DNA of 64,000 nt from Cycas panzhihuaensis. Taxonomy: Eukaryota; Cycadophyta. Location of the stretch: assembly GCA_023213395.1 (NCBI GenBank), contig CM041465.1, positions 23,436,001 to 23,500,000 of the forward strand. Reading direction: 5' to 3'. The position numbers and the translations under genes were made by a program. Below are positions 1 through 10,500 of the stretch, piece by piece. The stretch's first letter is position 1, and each line of letters opens with the position of its first letter. Below the pieces are notes generated by a model. That model saw only the letters and a list, made by a program, of their open reading frames with translations, searched no databases and had not been told where the DNA came from.

Positions 1-75
1 GTAGTAGTAATCATAGTTGCAGTAGCAGTCGTAATAGCAATCATAGTCACAGTAGCAGTCACAGTAACAACTAAC
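1..75. repeat. Degenerate AGT/AGC trinucleotide-like repeat
   Basis: The stretch is built from variants of GTAGTA, GCAGTAGCAGT and CACAGTAGCAGT. It is an imperfect trinucleotide-type simple repeat cut off by the window edge. No coding sense is visible. Confidence 0.6.
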
Positions 76-602
76 CTTCTCAATTATAACAGCAATCTTT
101 ATTGTCACAACCATACCTCAAAAGTGGTCGTTAGCATGCACACATGCATTAGTTAATATATGAGATAATATTAGAGATTTGAGATATTAAAAAAATCTTT
201 TAATGTTTTTAAAAGTTAAATAATATAAAATATCAATTGTAATTATTATTATTTTTTAAAAAATGATACGTAATTTATTAATAAATGGTCTTAAAAAATA
301 TATTATGGATTTTTAAAGCAATTAATCAAAGGTCTCATAAACATATCTTTCATCAATAATATATTTGATTGATTGTTTTTAATAACCACTAAATAACCCA
401 TGTGATTAATTACTTTGAAAAGCCATTTGTCCTAGAAACTATGATTAAACTATAATACCTATGCCTTATAAATTATGAATAAGTAGGGAAACCACAAAGA
501 ATAAAATCACACACAAAAGTATTAATAAAGAACAATAAACCATCTTATCATAATATTTGATTCTAAGCCATTCTTCTATAGGGAGCTTTTACATCAATAA
601 TA
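76..602. other. AT-rich flank, no gene seen
   Basis: AT-rich sequence with short poly-A and poly-T runs. It is the left flank of the outer chromovirus and was contiguous with position 15563 onward before that insertion. I see no ORF, RNA gene or recognisable repeat. Confidence 0.5.
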
Positions 603-607
603 GATAT
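603..607. repeat. Target site duplication GATAT (left)
   Basis: The five bases GATAT directly precede the LTR that starts at 608. The same five bases follow the matching LTR at 15558-15562. This perfect duplication ties the two LTRs to one insertion despite 15 kb of nested material between them. Confidence 0.85.
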
Positions 608-978
608 TGAGACGTTTCTTCTCACCAACACTCTTGAAATAGCAGAAAATTAATAATCGTAGCAGCATCTTCTTATCCAATAGAGCAAACAAATTAACCA
701 AGAGTTTCACAGGAATACCAAAGTGCTAAATGATCACTAAAGATAGAAAGTATTACAGTACAATCTTTATAAAATGTTCTATCAAGATAACCATCATTTA
801 TAATTTAAGACCCTTATATAGATAAAAGAGGGTCTTATACATGTAATCATATTGGCAGCCTAAGTGGCCTTACATTCTTTTAAACGATAGCGACCATGCA
901 TACCATTGGCCCGCTAGATGGCACATGCATAAAGTTCCATAGTGGTTTACATAATTTATCTTAATAAGTTATGTAATA
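608..978 (-). repeat. 3' LTR of outer chromovirus
   Basis: This 371-bp stretch matches 15187-15557 end to end without a length difference. On the plus strand it runs from TGAGACG to TGTAATA, where the partner ends TGTAACA, so the terminal TG of the element (minus strand) has mutated to TA here. A polypurine tract lies immediately next to it. Confidence 0.88.
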
Positions 979-995
979 AGTCCCCTCCCCTAAAA
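979..995 (-). other. Polypurine tract of outer chromovirus
   Basis: On the minus strand this reads TTTTAGGGGAGGGGACT directly before the LTR start, the expected position of the plus-strand primer. It also overlaps the end of the chromodomain reading frame. Confidence 0.75.
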
Positions 996-1570
996 TATTG
1001 AGTCCTCAAGGTATATGAGATATGGGTGCTCTTTGAAAAACTCATCAGACTCCCAAGTTGCTTCATTGGAGTTGCAACCTATCCACTGTATCAAATATTC
1101 TAAAATTGACTAATTCTGAAGATGGCATTGTCTAGTAGCCAGTATACATTCTAGAGGTACAGACAATGTTTGCTCTTCATCTAAAATTGGAAGGGTTATT
1201 TGGGGAATATGGGTTTTTTGACACTTCTAAAGACAGGAGACATGAAAAACATTATGGATGTTTGTGGTGGGGGGAAGGTTGAGAGCATGTGCAGCTTCAC
1301 CAATATGTTTAAGGACTTTATAGGGGCCATAATATTGAGGGCTAAATTTATGGTTCTTTTGATGACGAAGGGATTGTTGCTTATAGGGTTGGAGACGAAG
1401 GAATACAAGATCCCCAATATTGAAGGAGCAATTAGAGCAGTAGTAGTCTGCTAATTATTTTATTAAATTTTGGGCTATTGATAAGTTTTATTTATGGGTG
1501 TGGAGAATTTGGTCCATATGCTATAATTTTTGTTGTAATGCTATCGTATGGAGGTTGGTAGCTAAGGTGT
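986..1570 (-). pseudogene. Integrase C-terminus with chromodomain (remnant)
   Basis: Reading the minus strand from about 1185 down to 993 gives a chromodomain. It shows a PILDEEQTLSVPLECILATR lead-in, a YLIQWIGC strand and the NEATWESDEFF segment typical of plant chromovirus integrases, ending at the polypurine tract. An in-frame stop sits near the middle. Upstream, 1200-1560 is the degraded GPY/F-type integrase tail with several stops and shifts. In chromoviruses this domain is thought to direct integration to chromatin marks. The integrase core is absent, so the segment is not functional. The plus and minus ORFs of about 70-85 codons here are by-products of this degraded frame. Confidence 0.8.
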
Positions 1571-1712
1571 GGTGGGACAGCAGGGGATACCCATAGAGGG
1601 CCAAAAATAGGGACATTCCAATGGTTGAATGGTATGAGGAGTTATACCAATACTCAACTAGGGCTAGCCATGATGTCTATTTAGACTAGTGGTCAGATGT
1701 AAAGCAACATAA

Positions 1713-1878
1713 GTACATCTCCAGAGTTTTAGGGGTAACTCAGCAATAGGATGGTTTTTGGGTTCATCATCATATTCATGCTCAGTCTCAGGGTCGTACA
1801 TCTCCAAAGTTTTAGGGGTAACTCAGCAATAGGGTGGTTTTGGGGTTTATCATCATATTCATGCTCAGTCTCAGGGTC
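1713..1878 (-). repeat. 83-bp tandem duplication in gag/PR linker
   Basis: 1713-1795 and 1796-1878 are two copies of the same 83 bp with a few differences. On the minus strand each encodes an acidic segment (ETEHEYDD, then IAELPLKLW). 83 is not a multiple of three, so the duplication shifts the frame. It is private to this copy as far as the window shows. Confidence 0.8.
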
Positions 1879-1989
1879 ATCATCTAAGGATAAGTTTAGG
1901 TCAATTGTGAAGACCATCTTCTTAGCTTTGCAGATTCTATTGTGACCAATGGTCCATTTTTCAGAATATTATATATATAGACCAACTTC

Positions 1990-1994
1990 CTGAC
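1990..1994. repeat. Target site duplication of copia element (left, imperfect)
   Basis: CTGAC precedes the copia 5' LTR and ATGAC (7281-7285) follows the 3' LTR. Four of five bases match, as expected for an old insertion. Confidence 0.65.
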
Positions 1995-2641
1995 TGTTAG
2001 ATATTGTGACAATAATAGTTTGAGGATAAAATTTTAACATGTTAGTGGTGCGATTTCCCCTCCTAATCTTTCTTGGGGGGTTTTAAGAGGGGTTGGGATC
2101 CCCCCTTGGTCGGGGGGTGCGGGGGGGAGTGGAACGCCCCCCACTAAGATGGGGTTTGGGGGTGATAACCCCTGATCCAAAAAATTAGCCCTGTAAACCA
2201 TATTAAAATGTAAAGAGAATTAGGGTCATTCGATACAAATACCCTAGATTCAATGGTTGAGATTTATGCCTTAGATGTCCCTCTCATGTAGCCCGATTTA
2301 GGGCTTTTCTTATTATGTTGTATGTAATGTAATGTACGGTGATGAGGGTGGCGATTGGTTGTTGTTCTTGAGAGCACTTTGCTACTAAGATGTAATTTTT
2401 CTCTATTTTACAATAATAAAGATCGATACCTTTCCTATGTGGATGTTTCCCTAGCACACTGCTAGGGTTTTACCATGTTATATTAGGTGCATATATGATG
2501 TTTGGCTTTCATATTGATGTTATTGTATTATCTCTAAGTTTAGAACTTGCATGTTAAATTCTAGTTTTGATTCCTATAACTAGTTGCAAAATAGTTTAGA
2601 TCTTGTGGTGGTTTAAGGTTTGGGACCTTGTATTCTCAACA
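1995..2641 (+). repeat. 5' LTR of copia element
   Basis: 647 bp from TGTTAGATATT to TTCTCAACA. It matches 6667-7280 and the reverse complement of 35605-36248. It contains a G-rich block at about 2075-2165 that is longer than in the 3' LTR. Confidence 0.88.
2070..2170 (+). other. G-rich block in LTR, possible G-quadruplex
   Basis: Runs of six G (2075-2080), four and three G (about 2089-2097), six G (2112-2117) and seven G (2121-2127) lie close together, interleaved with C runs that could instead fold as hairpins. The solo LTR copy has the complementary C/G block at about 36085-36185. The 3' LTR at 6740-6800 lacks about 33 bp of it. Confidence 0.5.
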
Positions 2642-2643
2642 AG

Positions 2644-2656
2644 TGGTATCAAAGCC
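2644..2656 (+). other. Primer-binding site, initiator tRNA-Met type
   Basis: TGGTATCAAAGCC follows the 5' LTR after two bases. It differs by one base from the common plant site TGGTATCAGAGCC, complementary to the 3' end of initiator tRNA-Met. Confidence 0.85.
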
Positions 2657-2712
2657 ACTTTTTTTTTTGTAGTAAGTTTTTGAAAGATTTGGTATCGAAT
2701 TTTCTACACCAA

Positions 2713-3483
2713 ATGGCGAAACTAGCAGGTGCAAAGTTTGAGGTGGAGAAATTCAGTGGCAAGAACAACTTCGAGTTGTGGAAGCTAAAAGCGCATGATA
2801 TTCTTATACAATAAGGTCTGTATAAAGCCCTTGCAGGTAAATCGAAGAAACCCATAGGGATGGACGATGATGAATGGGATGACTTAAATAAAAATGCACT
2901 TAGCACAATACGATTGTGCTTAGCAGATGAAGTCTTATTTAACATCGTGGGGGAGGAGATAGCAGTAGGATTATGGACCTGGTTAGAAGGCCTGTATATA
3001 ACCAAATCAGTAACGAATTAAATCTACTTGAAGAGGTAATTTTACTAATTACTAATGAAGGAAGGTATAAAAATTGTTGATACTCTTATTTGTTAGTTGA
3101 TTAGTATCGATGTTAAAATTGAGGATGAGGACAAGGATGTTACCTTGTTATGCTCATTACCTGAATCATGGGATAATATTGTCACCTTAATTAGTTTTAG
3201 CACTACAGATGTATTGGATTATGATTATGTTGTGAGTGCTTTACTAATGGAAGAAGTGCGAAGGAAATCTAGTATTGAAACCTCCACACTAGAAGCTATG
3301 ACCGTAAGAGGTAGCATATTTGAGATAGGACAAAACTCCAGGGATACATCGAGGTCCAAGTCAAAGAGCAAAAAGAGTAAGCTTAGGTGTTGGCATTATA
3401 ATAAGATCGGTCACCTTAAGAAGGATTACTATAAAAGGAAGGAGTTCCAGAAAAAGGAAGATCCTGCTAAGGAGGCAAATTAG
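2713..3483 (+). pseudogene. Copia gag remnant
   Basis: The ATG at 2713 opens a copia gag N-terminus (MAKLAGAKFEVEKFSG, then FELWKLKAHDIL), followed by the UBN2-type gag core. An in-frame TAA at about 2812 replaces a Gln-type codon and another stop lies near 3020. 3097-3483 continues in the same frame and carries a zinc knuckle at about residues 98-115 of that segment (CWHYNKIGHLKKDYY). Two of its three cysteines are now Tyr, so it should not bind zinc. Gag would form the virus-like particle in the cytoplasm. The start was chosen because it matches the usual gag start and follows the primer site by about 55 bp. Confidence 0.8.
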
Positions 3484-6400
3484 GTGGAGTTAAATCAAGG
3501 TATGTATGATGATGTCTTCATTGCTTATAATGTTTCTCATTATCACCATGACTAGTTATTAGATTTAGGTGTTTCACACCACGTGTCCACACAAGAGTTG
3601 GTTCTCATCATACCAACCTCTTGATGGTGGTGATGTGCTTATGGAAAATGAAGTTTCTTGTAAGACAATGGGCATTAGTAGCATTAGAATTAAGATATTC
3701 GATGGGGTAGTCAAAACATTAACTGAGGTTAAACATGTACCTGATCTGAAAAGGAATATGATTTCCTTGGGTGAACTATATTCGGGTGGTTTTAAGCATA
3801 TAGGTTATGAAAGAGTCTTAAAGGTATCAAAGGGCACCTTGGTTGTTATGAAAGCCTTAAATAAAGGAAATCTTTATACTTTAGTGGGAAGTACAGATGT
3901 CAGCCAAGCAGCTACAACATCAAAGACTACAGAAGATCTAGCTTAGTTATGGCATCAGAGACTTGGGAACATGAGTAAGAAAGGACTTAAGGTACTGATA
4001 AACCGTAAGTTACTTCCTAACTTACAGCTTTCAGATTTGGCTTTCTGTAAATATTATATTTTTGGAAAACAGTGTAGACTCAGGTTTAAAGTAGGGAGTC
4101 ACACTAGTAAAGGTGTTTTTGATTACATACATTCTGATGTGTAGGGACTAGCTCCTAAAATATCTTATGGAGGATCATTATACTTTGTTATATTTATAAA
4201 TGATTACTCCAGGAATGTATGGGTCTATTTTGAAAAAAAGAAATCTGAAGTGTTCAGTGTGTTTAAGCAGTTCAAGGCTCTAGTTGAGAACAACACTGTT
4301 AAGACAATCAAATGTTTAAGAACTGATAATTGAGGTGAGTTCAACTCCTTGGAGTTTGAGAACTATTGCAGAGAAGCTATGATCGAAAAACACAAGACCA
4401 CTAGCTATTCTTCGCAGTAAAATGGTATTGCTGAGCACATGAACAAGACACTCTTGGAAAAAGTAAGAAGCATGTTGAGTAATACTGGAGTGGAGCAGGG
4501 CTTGTAGGCAGAAGCTATTCAAACAACTTATTATCTGGTAAACAGGTCACCATCACTTGCAATAGACTACAAGATTCCTGAAGAGGTATAGACTGGACAT
4601 CCATGTAACTATTCAAATTTGAGAGTTTTTGGTTATGATGCTTATGCCTAGACTGATAAAAGTAAACGTTTAAAGTTAGACCCAAAATCCAAGAAATATA
4701 TCTTTGTTGGTCATGGTGATAAAGATGAAGTAAAGGGATACAGGTTGTGGGATCCTACTACCCACAAAATCACCATTAACATAGATGTTGTATTTGATAA
4801 ATCTCCCCTTATAAAATTAGAGAGTGGAGAAGTTGAAATGAAGCAGGAGTAGTAAGTTGAACATCAATAAATTAAGTTTGAAATGTAACCATCTATGGAA
4901 TTAGAAGTGCAAGAAGATCTTTATGAAGATGAATCAACATCAGATTCACAGGAGTATGTGGACACTCCTTTGCCAACAATTAGAAGATCTACACGAGTTA
5001 GTCATCCACTTGATAGGTATATCCCTTCTATTTCTATTGCTTAGGTTTCTAATGATGGTGAGCTCACATGTTATCAAGAAGTAGTAGATGATATCCATGG
5101 TGAGAAGTGGAAAAGGGCTATGTAGGAAGAGATAGATGCTTTGAAGAAAAATAATTCATGGGACTTGGTAGAACTTCCACATGGCATGAAGACTATTGGT
5201 TGCAGGTGGATTTTCAAAAAGAAAATGGATGTTGATGGAAAGGTTGATAAATACAGGAAAAGACTGGTGGCTAAAAGTTTTGCACAAAAAATAGGTATTG
5301 ACTTTCATAAGATCTTTTCACCTGTTGTTAAACTTATTTTAATTTGAGTGCTATTAGCATTGGTAGCTTCTCTCGATTTGGAGTTGGAGTAGTTAGATAT
5401 AAAAATAAATTTTCTACATGGAGATTTAGATGAGGAGATCTATATGGATCAACCAGAAGGGTTTGTATAAGATGGAAAGAAAAGACTTGTTTGCAGGCTC
5501 AGGAAATCATTATATGGCCTGAAGCAATCACCTAGGTAGTGGTACAAGAAGTTTGATGCCTTCATGAAGAGCTAAAATTTTAAAAGAAGTGAGTATGATC
5601 ATTGTGTTTACTTTAAATTTATGGACAATGGCTTATTCATTATCTTGGTATTATATGTTGATGACATGCTAGTTGCAAGCAAGAGCATGGAAGAAATCAA
5701 TAAGCTAAAGGCTTAATTAGCTAGGACTTTTGATATGAAGGATCTAGGAGCTGCAAAATAAATCTTAGGCATGGAGATATATAGAGATAGGAAAAATAGT
5801 AAGCTATGGTTATCACAGTAGAAATATGTAGAGAAGTTGCTAACCAGGTTTAGTGTGACAAATGTGAAACCAGTGAATATCCCATTGGCTTCCCACTTCA
5901 AGCTTTTTTTGAATATGAGTCCTAGTAGTGAAGAAGAAAAGGTTTATATATCTCATGTGCCTTGTGCCAGTGTAGTAGGAAGTTTGATGTAGGCCATAGT
6001 ATGTACAAGACCTGATATTTCATATGCAGTTAGTGTAGTTAGCAGGTTTGTGGCAAATCTAGAAAAGAAATATTGGGTTGCAATGAAATGGGTACTTCAG
6101 TATTTGAGAGGCACAAGTGACTACTGCATCACCTTTGAAGGTATATGTAATCAGGTTTATGGATATGTTGATTCAAACTTTATAGGAGATTTAGATAAAA
6201 TAAGGTCTACTTTAGGTTATGTTTTCACTCTTGCAAATGGTCGAGTTAATTAGATGTCCAAATTATAGAACACAATTATACTGTCAACTACGAAAGTTGA
6301 ATATGTTATTGTAGCACATGCTTGTAAAGAAGCAATCTGGTTATAGGGTTGATTGGTTGATCTTGGAAGGAGATAGGAAAATATAAAGGTACTTTGTGGC

Positions 6401-6620
6401 AGTCAAAGTGCCATTTACTTAGTTAATAATCTAACTTATCATAATAGAACAAAGCATATTGCTCTTAAGTACCATTTTGTTAGACAAGTTATGGAAGTAG
6501 GTGGAGTGGCACTTGAGAAGATTCACACAAATCAGAATTATGCTAATATGTTCACAAAACTAATACCATTAGAGAAGTTCAAATAGTGTTTGACTTCTCT
6601 TGGCTTGCAGAAAAGATGAT
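3484..6620 (+). pseudogene. Copia pol remnant (PR-INT-RT-RNase H)
   Basis: The domains run in copia order. Protease is at about 3555-3920, where the active-site DSGAS-like motif has become DLGVS just before a frameshift near 3569. The pre-integrase and integrase regions span 3940-4800 (LWHQRLGNMSKKGL; an RTDN motif followed by a stop; an NGIAEHMNKTLLEKVRSML segment). RT is at 5140-5900 (a NNSWDLVELP start, KSLYGLKQSPR, and an intact YVDDML at about 5658-5675). RNase H spans 6000-6590 (GYVDSNF, TKHIALKYHFVR). From 3569 to about 6600 one frame is kept, broken only by stops, mostly TAG, at places where relatives have Gln or Trp. The intact YVDD shows recent ancestry from an active element. The copy itself cannot make a polyprotein. 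Confidence 0.88.
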
Positions 6621-6666
6621 GAAGGATCCAAGAAAGGTACCAGATAAATTGTTATTAAGGTATAGA

Positions 6667-7280
6667 TGGTTGGATATTGTGACAATTATAGTTTGAGGCT
6701 AAAATTTTGACATGTTAGCAGTGCAATTTCTACCATTAATCTTTCTCGAGGGGTTCCAAGGAGGGGTGGTAGAATGCCCCACGCTAAGAGGGGGTTTAGG
6801 GGCGATAGCCCTGACCTGAAAAATTAGCCCTGTAAACCATATTAAAATGTAAGGAGAATCAGGGTCATTCGATACAAATACCCTAGATTCTACGGTTGAG
6901 ATTTGAGCCTTGGATGTCCCTCTCATGTAGCCTGATTTAGGGCTTTTCTTATTATGTTGTATATAATGTAATGTATGGTGATGAGGGTAGCAATTGGTTG
7001 TTGTTCCTAAGAGCACTCTGCTACTAAGATATACATTTTCTCCATTTTATAACAATAAAGATCGATACCTTTTCTATGTGGATGTTTCCCTAGCATACTA
7101 CTAGGGTTTTATCACGTTATATCAGGTGCATATGTGATGTTTGACTTTTATATTGATGTTATTATATTATCTCTAAGTTTAGAACTTGCATGTTAAATTC
7201 TAGTTTTGATTCCTGTAACTAGTTGCAAAATAGTTCAGATCTTATGGCAGTTTAAGGTTTAGGACCTTGTATTCTCAACA
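6667..7280 (+). repeat. 3' LTR of copia element
   Basis: 614 bp, matching the 5' LTR apart from substitutions and the shorter G-rich block. It starts TGGTTGGATATT, with one extra G against the partner, and ends TTCTCAACA. The sequence just before it is not a clear polypurine tract. Confidence 0.86.
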
Positions 7281-8255
7281 ATGACGATGTTGTGCCTCTG
7301 CTGGAGTGATATGTATGGACTTCGAAGATGGTTCTTTAGTGCGCTGCTTAAAGGATGTAGTTGGGGTATCCTCTGGTCGTGGGTGTGATCATTGGTAGTT
7401 AGTTAGATGTGGTCTTTAGGACCAGGTCGTATCAGCTTGTCGGGATTATGAAAGCCAAGTGGAGTCTCGTTTAAATGGAGGGGGTCTTTCTATAGCAAAT
7501 TTTACTTCTACTGATTTAGCCATATTAATTGCATCCTTTATAGTAAATAGGAAGACTATCTTTAGGTACGTTTGGATACATTCTTTAAGCCCAAACACAT
7601 GCATATCTATCTATATTTATTTATCAAGTTGTTGATCAACCCGATTATGTAAAGATTGGAACTCATAAGTGTAAACTTCAACAGAGGATACTTGCTTCAA
7701 ACATATTAGCTGTATGAAAAAGAATTGGTTCCAAGTGTCTTCATACAGCTTGAAAAAATAGGTAGAGAAGTGTGCCCAAGACTGGCTGAAGGGATACTCC
7801 CACTTCCACCATCGGAACCAATGATGTGCCTTCCCATCTAAGTGGATGGAAGCAAATGTAAGTTTCTCATTTACTAATATTGGGTTAAGTGTAAAGTAGG
7901 ACTCTAGTTTACTAATCCAACTTCATGCACTATCCCTATTGAGATCTACATCAAATGTAGGTATATTGATCTTATGATGGAATGGTTATTATTGACGTGG
8001 AGGCAAAGGCACAATTTGTTACTATATGGGGCCAAATGGCGGTGGAGGAGAGAAGTTGTTCAACCTCTTAATTACATATTGGACATCATCCTGGGATGTT
8101 AGGTTTTGCAATCTTGAGCTAAATTCTGCCCACATGGTAGCTACTTTATTTTTAACCTCCTGACGTATGTGGCCAAAATTCTCTATTTTATCCTTAATAG
8201 TGTTGACTTGGGTCTCAAGTGCTAAGATTTTGTCACTGTTACTTTGAGGAGCCAT
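7281..8255 (-). pseudogene. Gag of outer chromovirus (N-terminal and core)
   Basis: The minus-strand ATG at 8255 opens an ORF to 8022 (MAPQSNSDKILALETQVNTI) with a coiled-coil-like N-terminus, as in chromovirus gags. Past that stop, 8020-7480 in the minus direction gives the Retrotrans_gag core: WSWISKLESYF, then FASIHLDGKAHHWFRWWKWE, then a VEVYTYEFQSLHNRV-like helix. 7281-7340 encodes the ITPAEAQHRR-like linker that joins the zinc knuckle now found at 1917-1967. The copia element at 1995-7280 separates these halves. Several stops and shifts make it non-functional. Confidence 0.82.
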
Positions 8256-8749
8256 GGAGAAAGGGCGTAAAGAGGTGGGAATAACTAGAAAGAAGGGGAA
8301 TGAACGAAGTGGGAAAGATCCAGAAAGAATGAGACGTAAGAAAAAGGGAGTTGTTTAGGGAAAGAGAAGGGGGCGAATAGGGAAATTGTGGGGTGTCTAT
8401 AGCCTATTGACCCCAAAGAAAGTTACATAAATAAGATATCAGGCTCTCTCAAATAAGTGCAAAAAGCTTGTTCAAATGGGGCATATGAAGTGTAGGGGGG
8501 GAATGGGGGTGGTGGGATCCACCAGTGACTAGGTACTAAAAATCGTAAAAATTTCTAGTATATACCAACCTAGTACAAACTGATCAGTACTATGTGCTGA
8601 CCAAAATAAGTTATATACTTGTAAGGGTAAATCTTCTCACTGAATTAAGTGGAGTTACTTTTTTCTTTTTCTTTTTTTTTTGTTTACTTTTCTTTTTCTT
8701 TTCTTTTCTTTTCTTCTTCTTTTTTTTTCTCCTTCCTATTGTGGATCTG
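8256..8749 (-). other. Leader of outer chromovirus (gag-proximal part)
   Basis: Non-coding sequence upstream (minus strand) of the gag start at 8255. It contains a T/C-rich tract at about 8658-8735 that generates spurious Lys-rich and Phe-rich ORFs on the two strands. The other half of this leader is at 14375-15170, beyond the inserted non-autonomous element. Confidence 0.6.
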
Positions 8750-9252
8750 TGTTGGAATGTAATATCATCACTTAACTCCCTCTTACCTACCAGCATTGTG
8801 CACCTCAATTTAGACATGTGATGCTCAACACGTCAAGGTAAGTTAAGGTAAGTTGAGTTAATTTCATTTGAGTTAAGTTAGTATTATTTTATTATTAATT
8901 TAAATTCAGGGGTTGAGGAGTTTCCCTCCTCCCCCAAACTATAAATGTTAAGGGGTGTACAACCCTGGTGTCTTTAGACACTGCCTACTTTTGAGAAGAT
9001 TTGTAATTCTCATTCTACTACAATGGATTGAACAACAAGGCTTTCATGTGGTTATGCTATTGTAATGGTGATACACTGATGTATTGATTCAATATTGGTT
9101 TATAGTTATTTGATATATGTTCTGACCTGTTCTCCTTGCTAGTATATTTTCCTTCATTTGGTATCAGAGCATAGTCTTGCTATTATTATTTCTTGCAAAT
9201 ATTATTCTTAACATGGTATCAGAGCATAGTCTTGCTATTATTATTTCTAACA
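8750..9252 (+). repeat. 5' LTR, containing two internal primer-site copies
   Basis: 503 bp from TGTTGGAATG to TTTCTAACA. The last ~96 bp hold two copies of TGGTATCAGAGC (9159-9170 and 9214-9225), each followed by ATAGTCTTGCTATTATT. The same two copies are in the 3' LTR at 14282 and 14337, so they belong to the LTR. A related LTR at 47894-48232 ends where the first internal copy begins here. Confidence 0.85.
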
Positions 9253-9264
9253 TGGTATCAGAGC
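9253..9264 (+). other. Primer-binding site, initiator tRNA-Met type
   Basis: TGGTATCAGAGC directly follows the LTR end at 9252. It is the third copy of this motif within about 106 bp, but the only one outside the LTR as defined by the 3' copy. Confidence 0.8.
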
Positions 9265-10500
9265 AGGCGATTGCTGACCTACTGAAGTTTTGAAGAAGAG
9301 TAACAAGATCTACTAGCACTCTACAACAGATTTTTTTACAAGCAATATATATCAGCTAGATTTGTTTTCTGAAATTTTTAGCAAGTTTTATATATTATTT
9401 CAGCAGATTTTGATTATTATTAAGCTATATTTTTTGTTCAACAAATATTACTGAGATCTATTTTCAGATTTGTGCAGATCTACAAAGTTTTTTCAGCAGC
9501 AAGCTATATACATTCAAGTTTTATTCTCATATTTGAGTTATTTTCTCTTTAGATTTACAGATTTATCATATATTTTTGACAGTTTACAAGTTATTTGTCT
9601 ATTTATTTGATATTTTTTGCAGATTTGCAAAAAAGCATCAGCTGCATACAAAAGTTATCAAGTTTTCTTCAAAAATCTGCAACTTATTACTTCAGATCTG
9701 CTAATTTTATTATAAATCTGCCTATTGTATCAAGTTTTTTCAGCATTTTATGCTACATTTAGTTCAGATCTACATTTTTCATCATATTTTCTGACTATAT
9801 TTTTAAGGCATTTATCGATTCTACGATTTGAGGCATATTCAGCTTTTTGAAGAAGATATATACAAGATTCAGCCAGCTACAGCTACATTACCAAGTTCTT
9901 TGAAAGTTTTTTTAAAATATATATACATATGTTTCATATATTTGATGCATTTTTTCGTGGATATATTCACATCTGGTTATTTGTTGTGAACATATTCAAA
10001 AATTTAGTTTATTTGGGATATTTGAGTAAGCGGACTGAATATACAAAAATAGATATATTTCTTATGTATTTGTTATTACTTCCTCAATAAGCTTTGAAAT
10101 CATTTACTGTATTTACGTCCTCTTTGCATTCTCTGTTTGTGTGGTCTTCCATTTGTGGCATTCCTTTATCCACATAATCTTTCGTGTTTGACTTATTATG
10201 TTTACTTACATACCTTTGATTCCTTAAGAACCTTTTCTTTCTTTATCCATTCAGCAGGATAAACAGCACGATAATATTTGGCAAACTTGTCACATTCATT
10301 GGAGCCTTCATCTTTTGCAGCTATGCACTTGTAATACTCAAATAATTATGGGAAAACAGAAATCTGCTGGTGCCATTTTTATATCCTCAATCTTGTTTTT
10401 TAGCTCCTCAGTCTACGTAATTTTAAAACTCTATTAATGCATTCCATCTATGCGCTCTTATTATGCTAGTTGCAGTTTCTTTTGTACGATGCATATTTTG
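9265..10500 (+). other. AT-rich leader of non-autonomous element, first part
   Basis: A non-coding AT-rich stretch with recurring words such as CAGATCTAC, CAGATTT and ATCTGC, and several TATATA blocks. I see no ORF of note and no RT-type motif in any frame. Confidence 0.5.

Larger units (their letters stand above)
1713..1994 (-). pseudogene. Gag zinc-knuckle and linker remnant of outer chromovirus
   Basis: On the minus strand around 1967-1917 the frame reads EKWTIGHNRICKAKKM. This matches the second half of the chromovirus gag knuckle (a CDEKW..GH..C pattern), followed by an acidic linker towards protease. The two first cysteines are not conserved. The segment continues the gag at 7281-8255: the copia insertion at 1995-7280 falls exactly between the LTPAE-like stretch and this knuckle. 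Downstream in the minus direction protease and RT should follow but are deleted. Confidence 0.7.
1995..7280 (+). mobile_element. Ty1/copia retrotransposon, full-length but decayed
   Basis: A 5.29-kb plus-strand element with LTRs at 1995-2641 and 6667-7280, an initiator-Met primer site two bases after the 5' LTR, and the copia order gag, protease, integrase, RT, RNase H. A 4-of-5 target duplication flanks it. It lies in the gag of the outer chromovirus in the opposite orientation. The coding region has more than twenty in-frame stops yet keeps one reading frame for about 3 kb of pol. A third LTR of the same family, a solo LTR, is at 35605-36248 on the other strand. The family is typical of plant copia elements; I do not assign it to a named lineage. 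Confidence 0.9.

Noticed and set aside
3569-3946. Treating the protease-region ORF as a separate gene
   Set aside because: It starts at a GTG created next to a frameshift and is the continuation of the copia polyprotein.
8594-8821. Phe-rich plus-strand and Lys-rich minus-strand ORFs
   Set aside because: Both are translations of a T/C-rich tract in the leader of the outer chromovirus and cross the start of the next LTR.
9159-9264. tRNA-like sequences at TGGTATCAGAGC sites
   Set aside because: These are primer-binding sites complementary to a tRNA 3' end. No cloverleaf, A box or B box surrounds them, so they are not tRNA genes.
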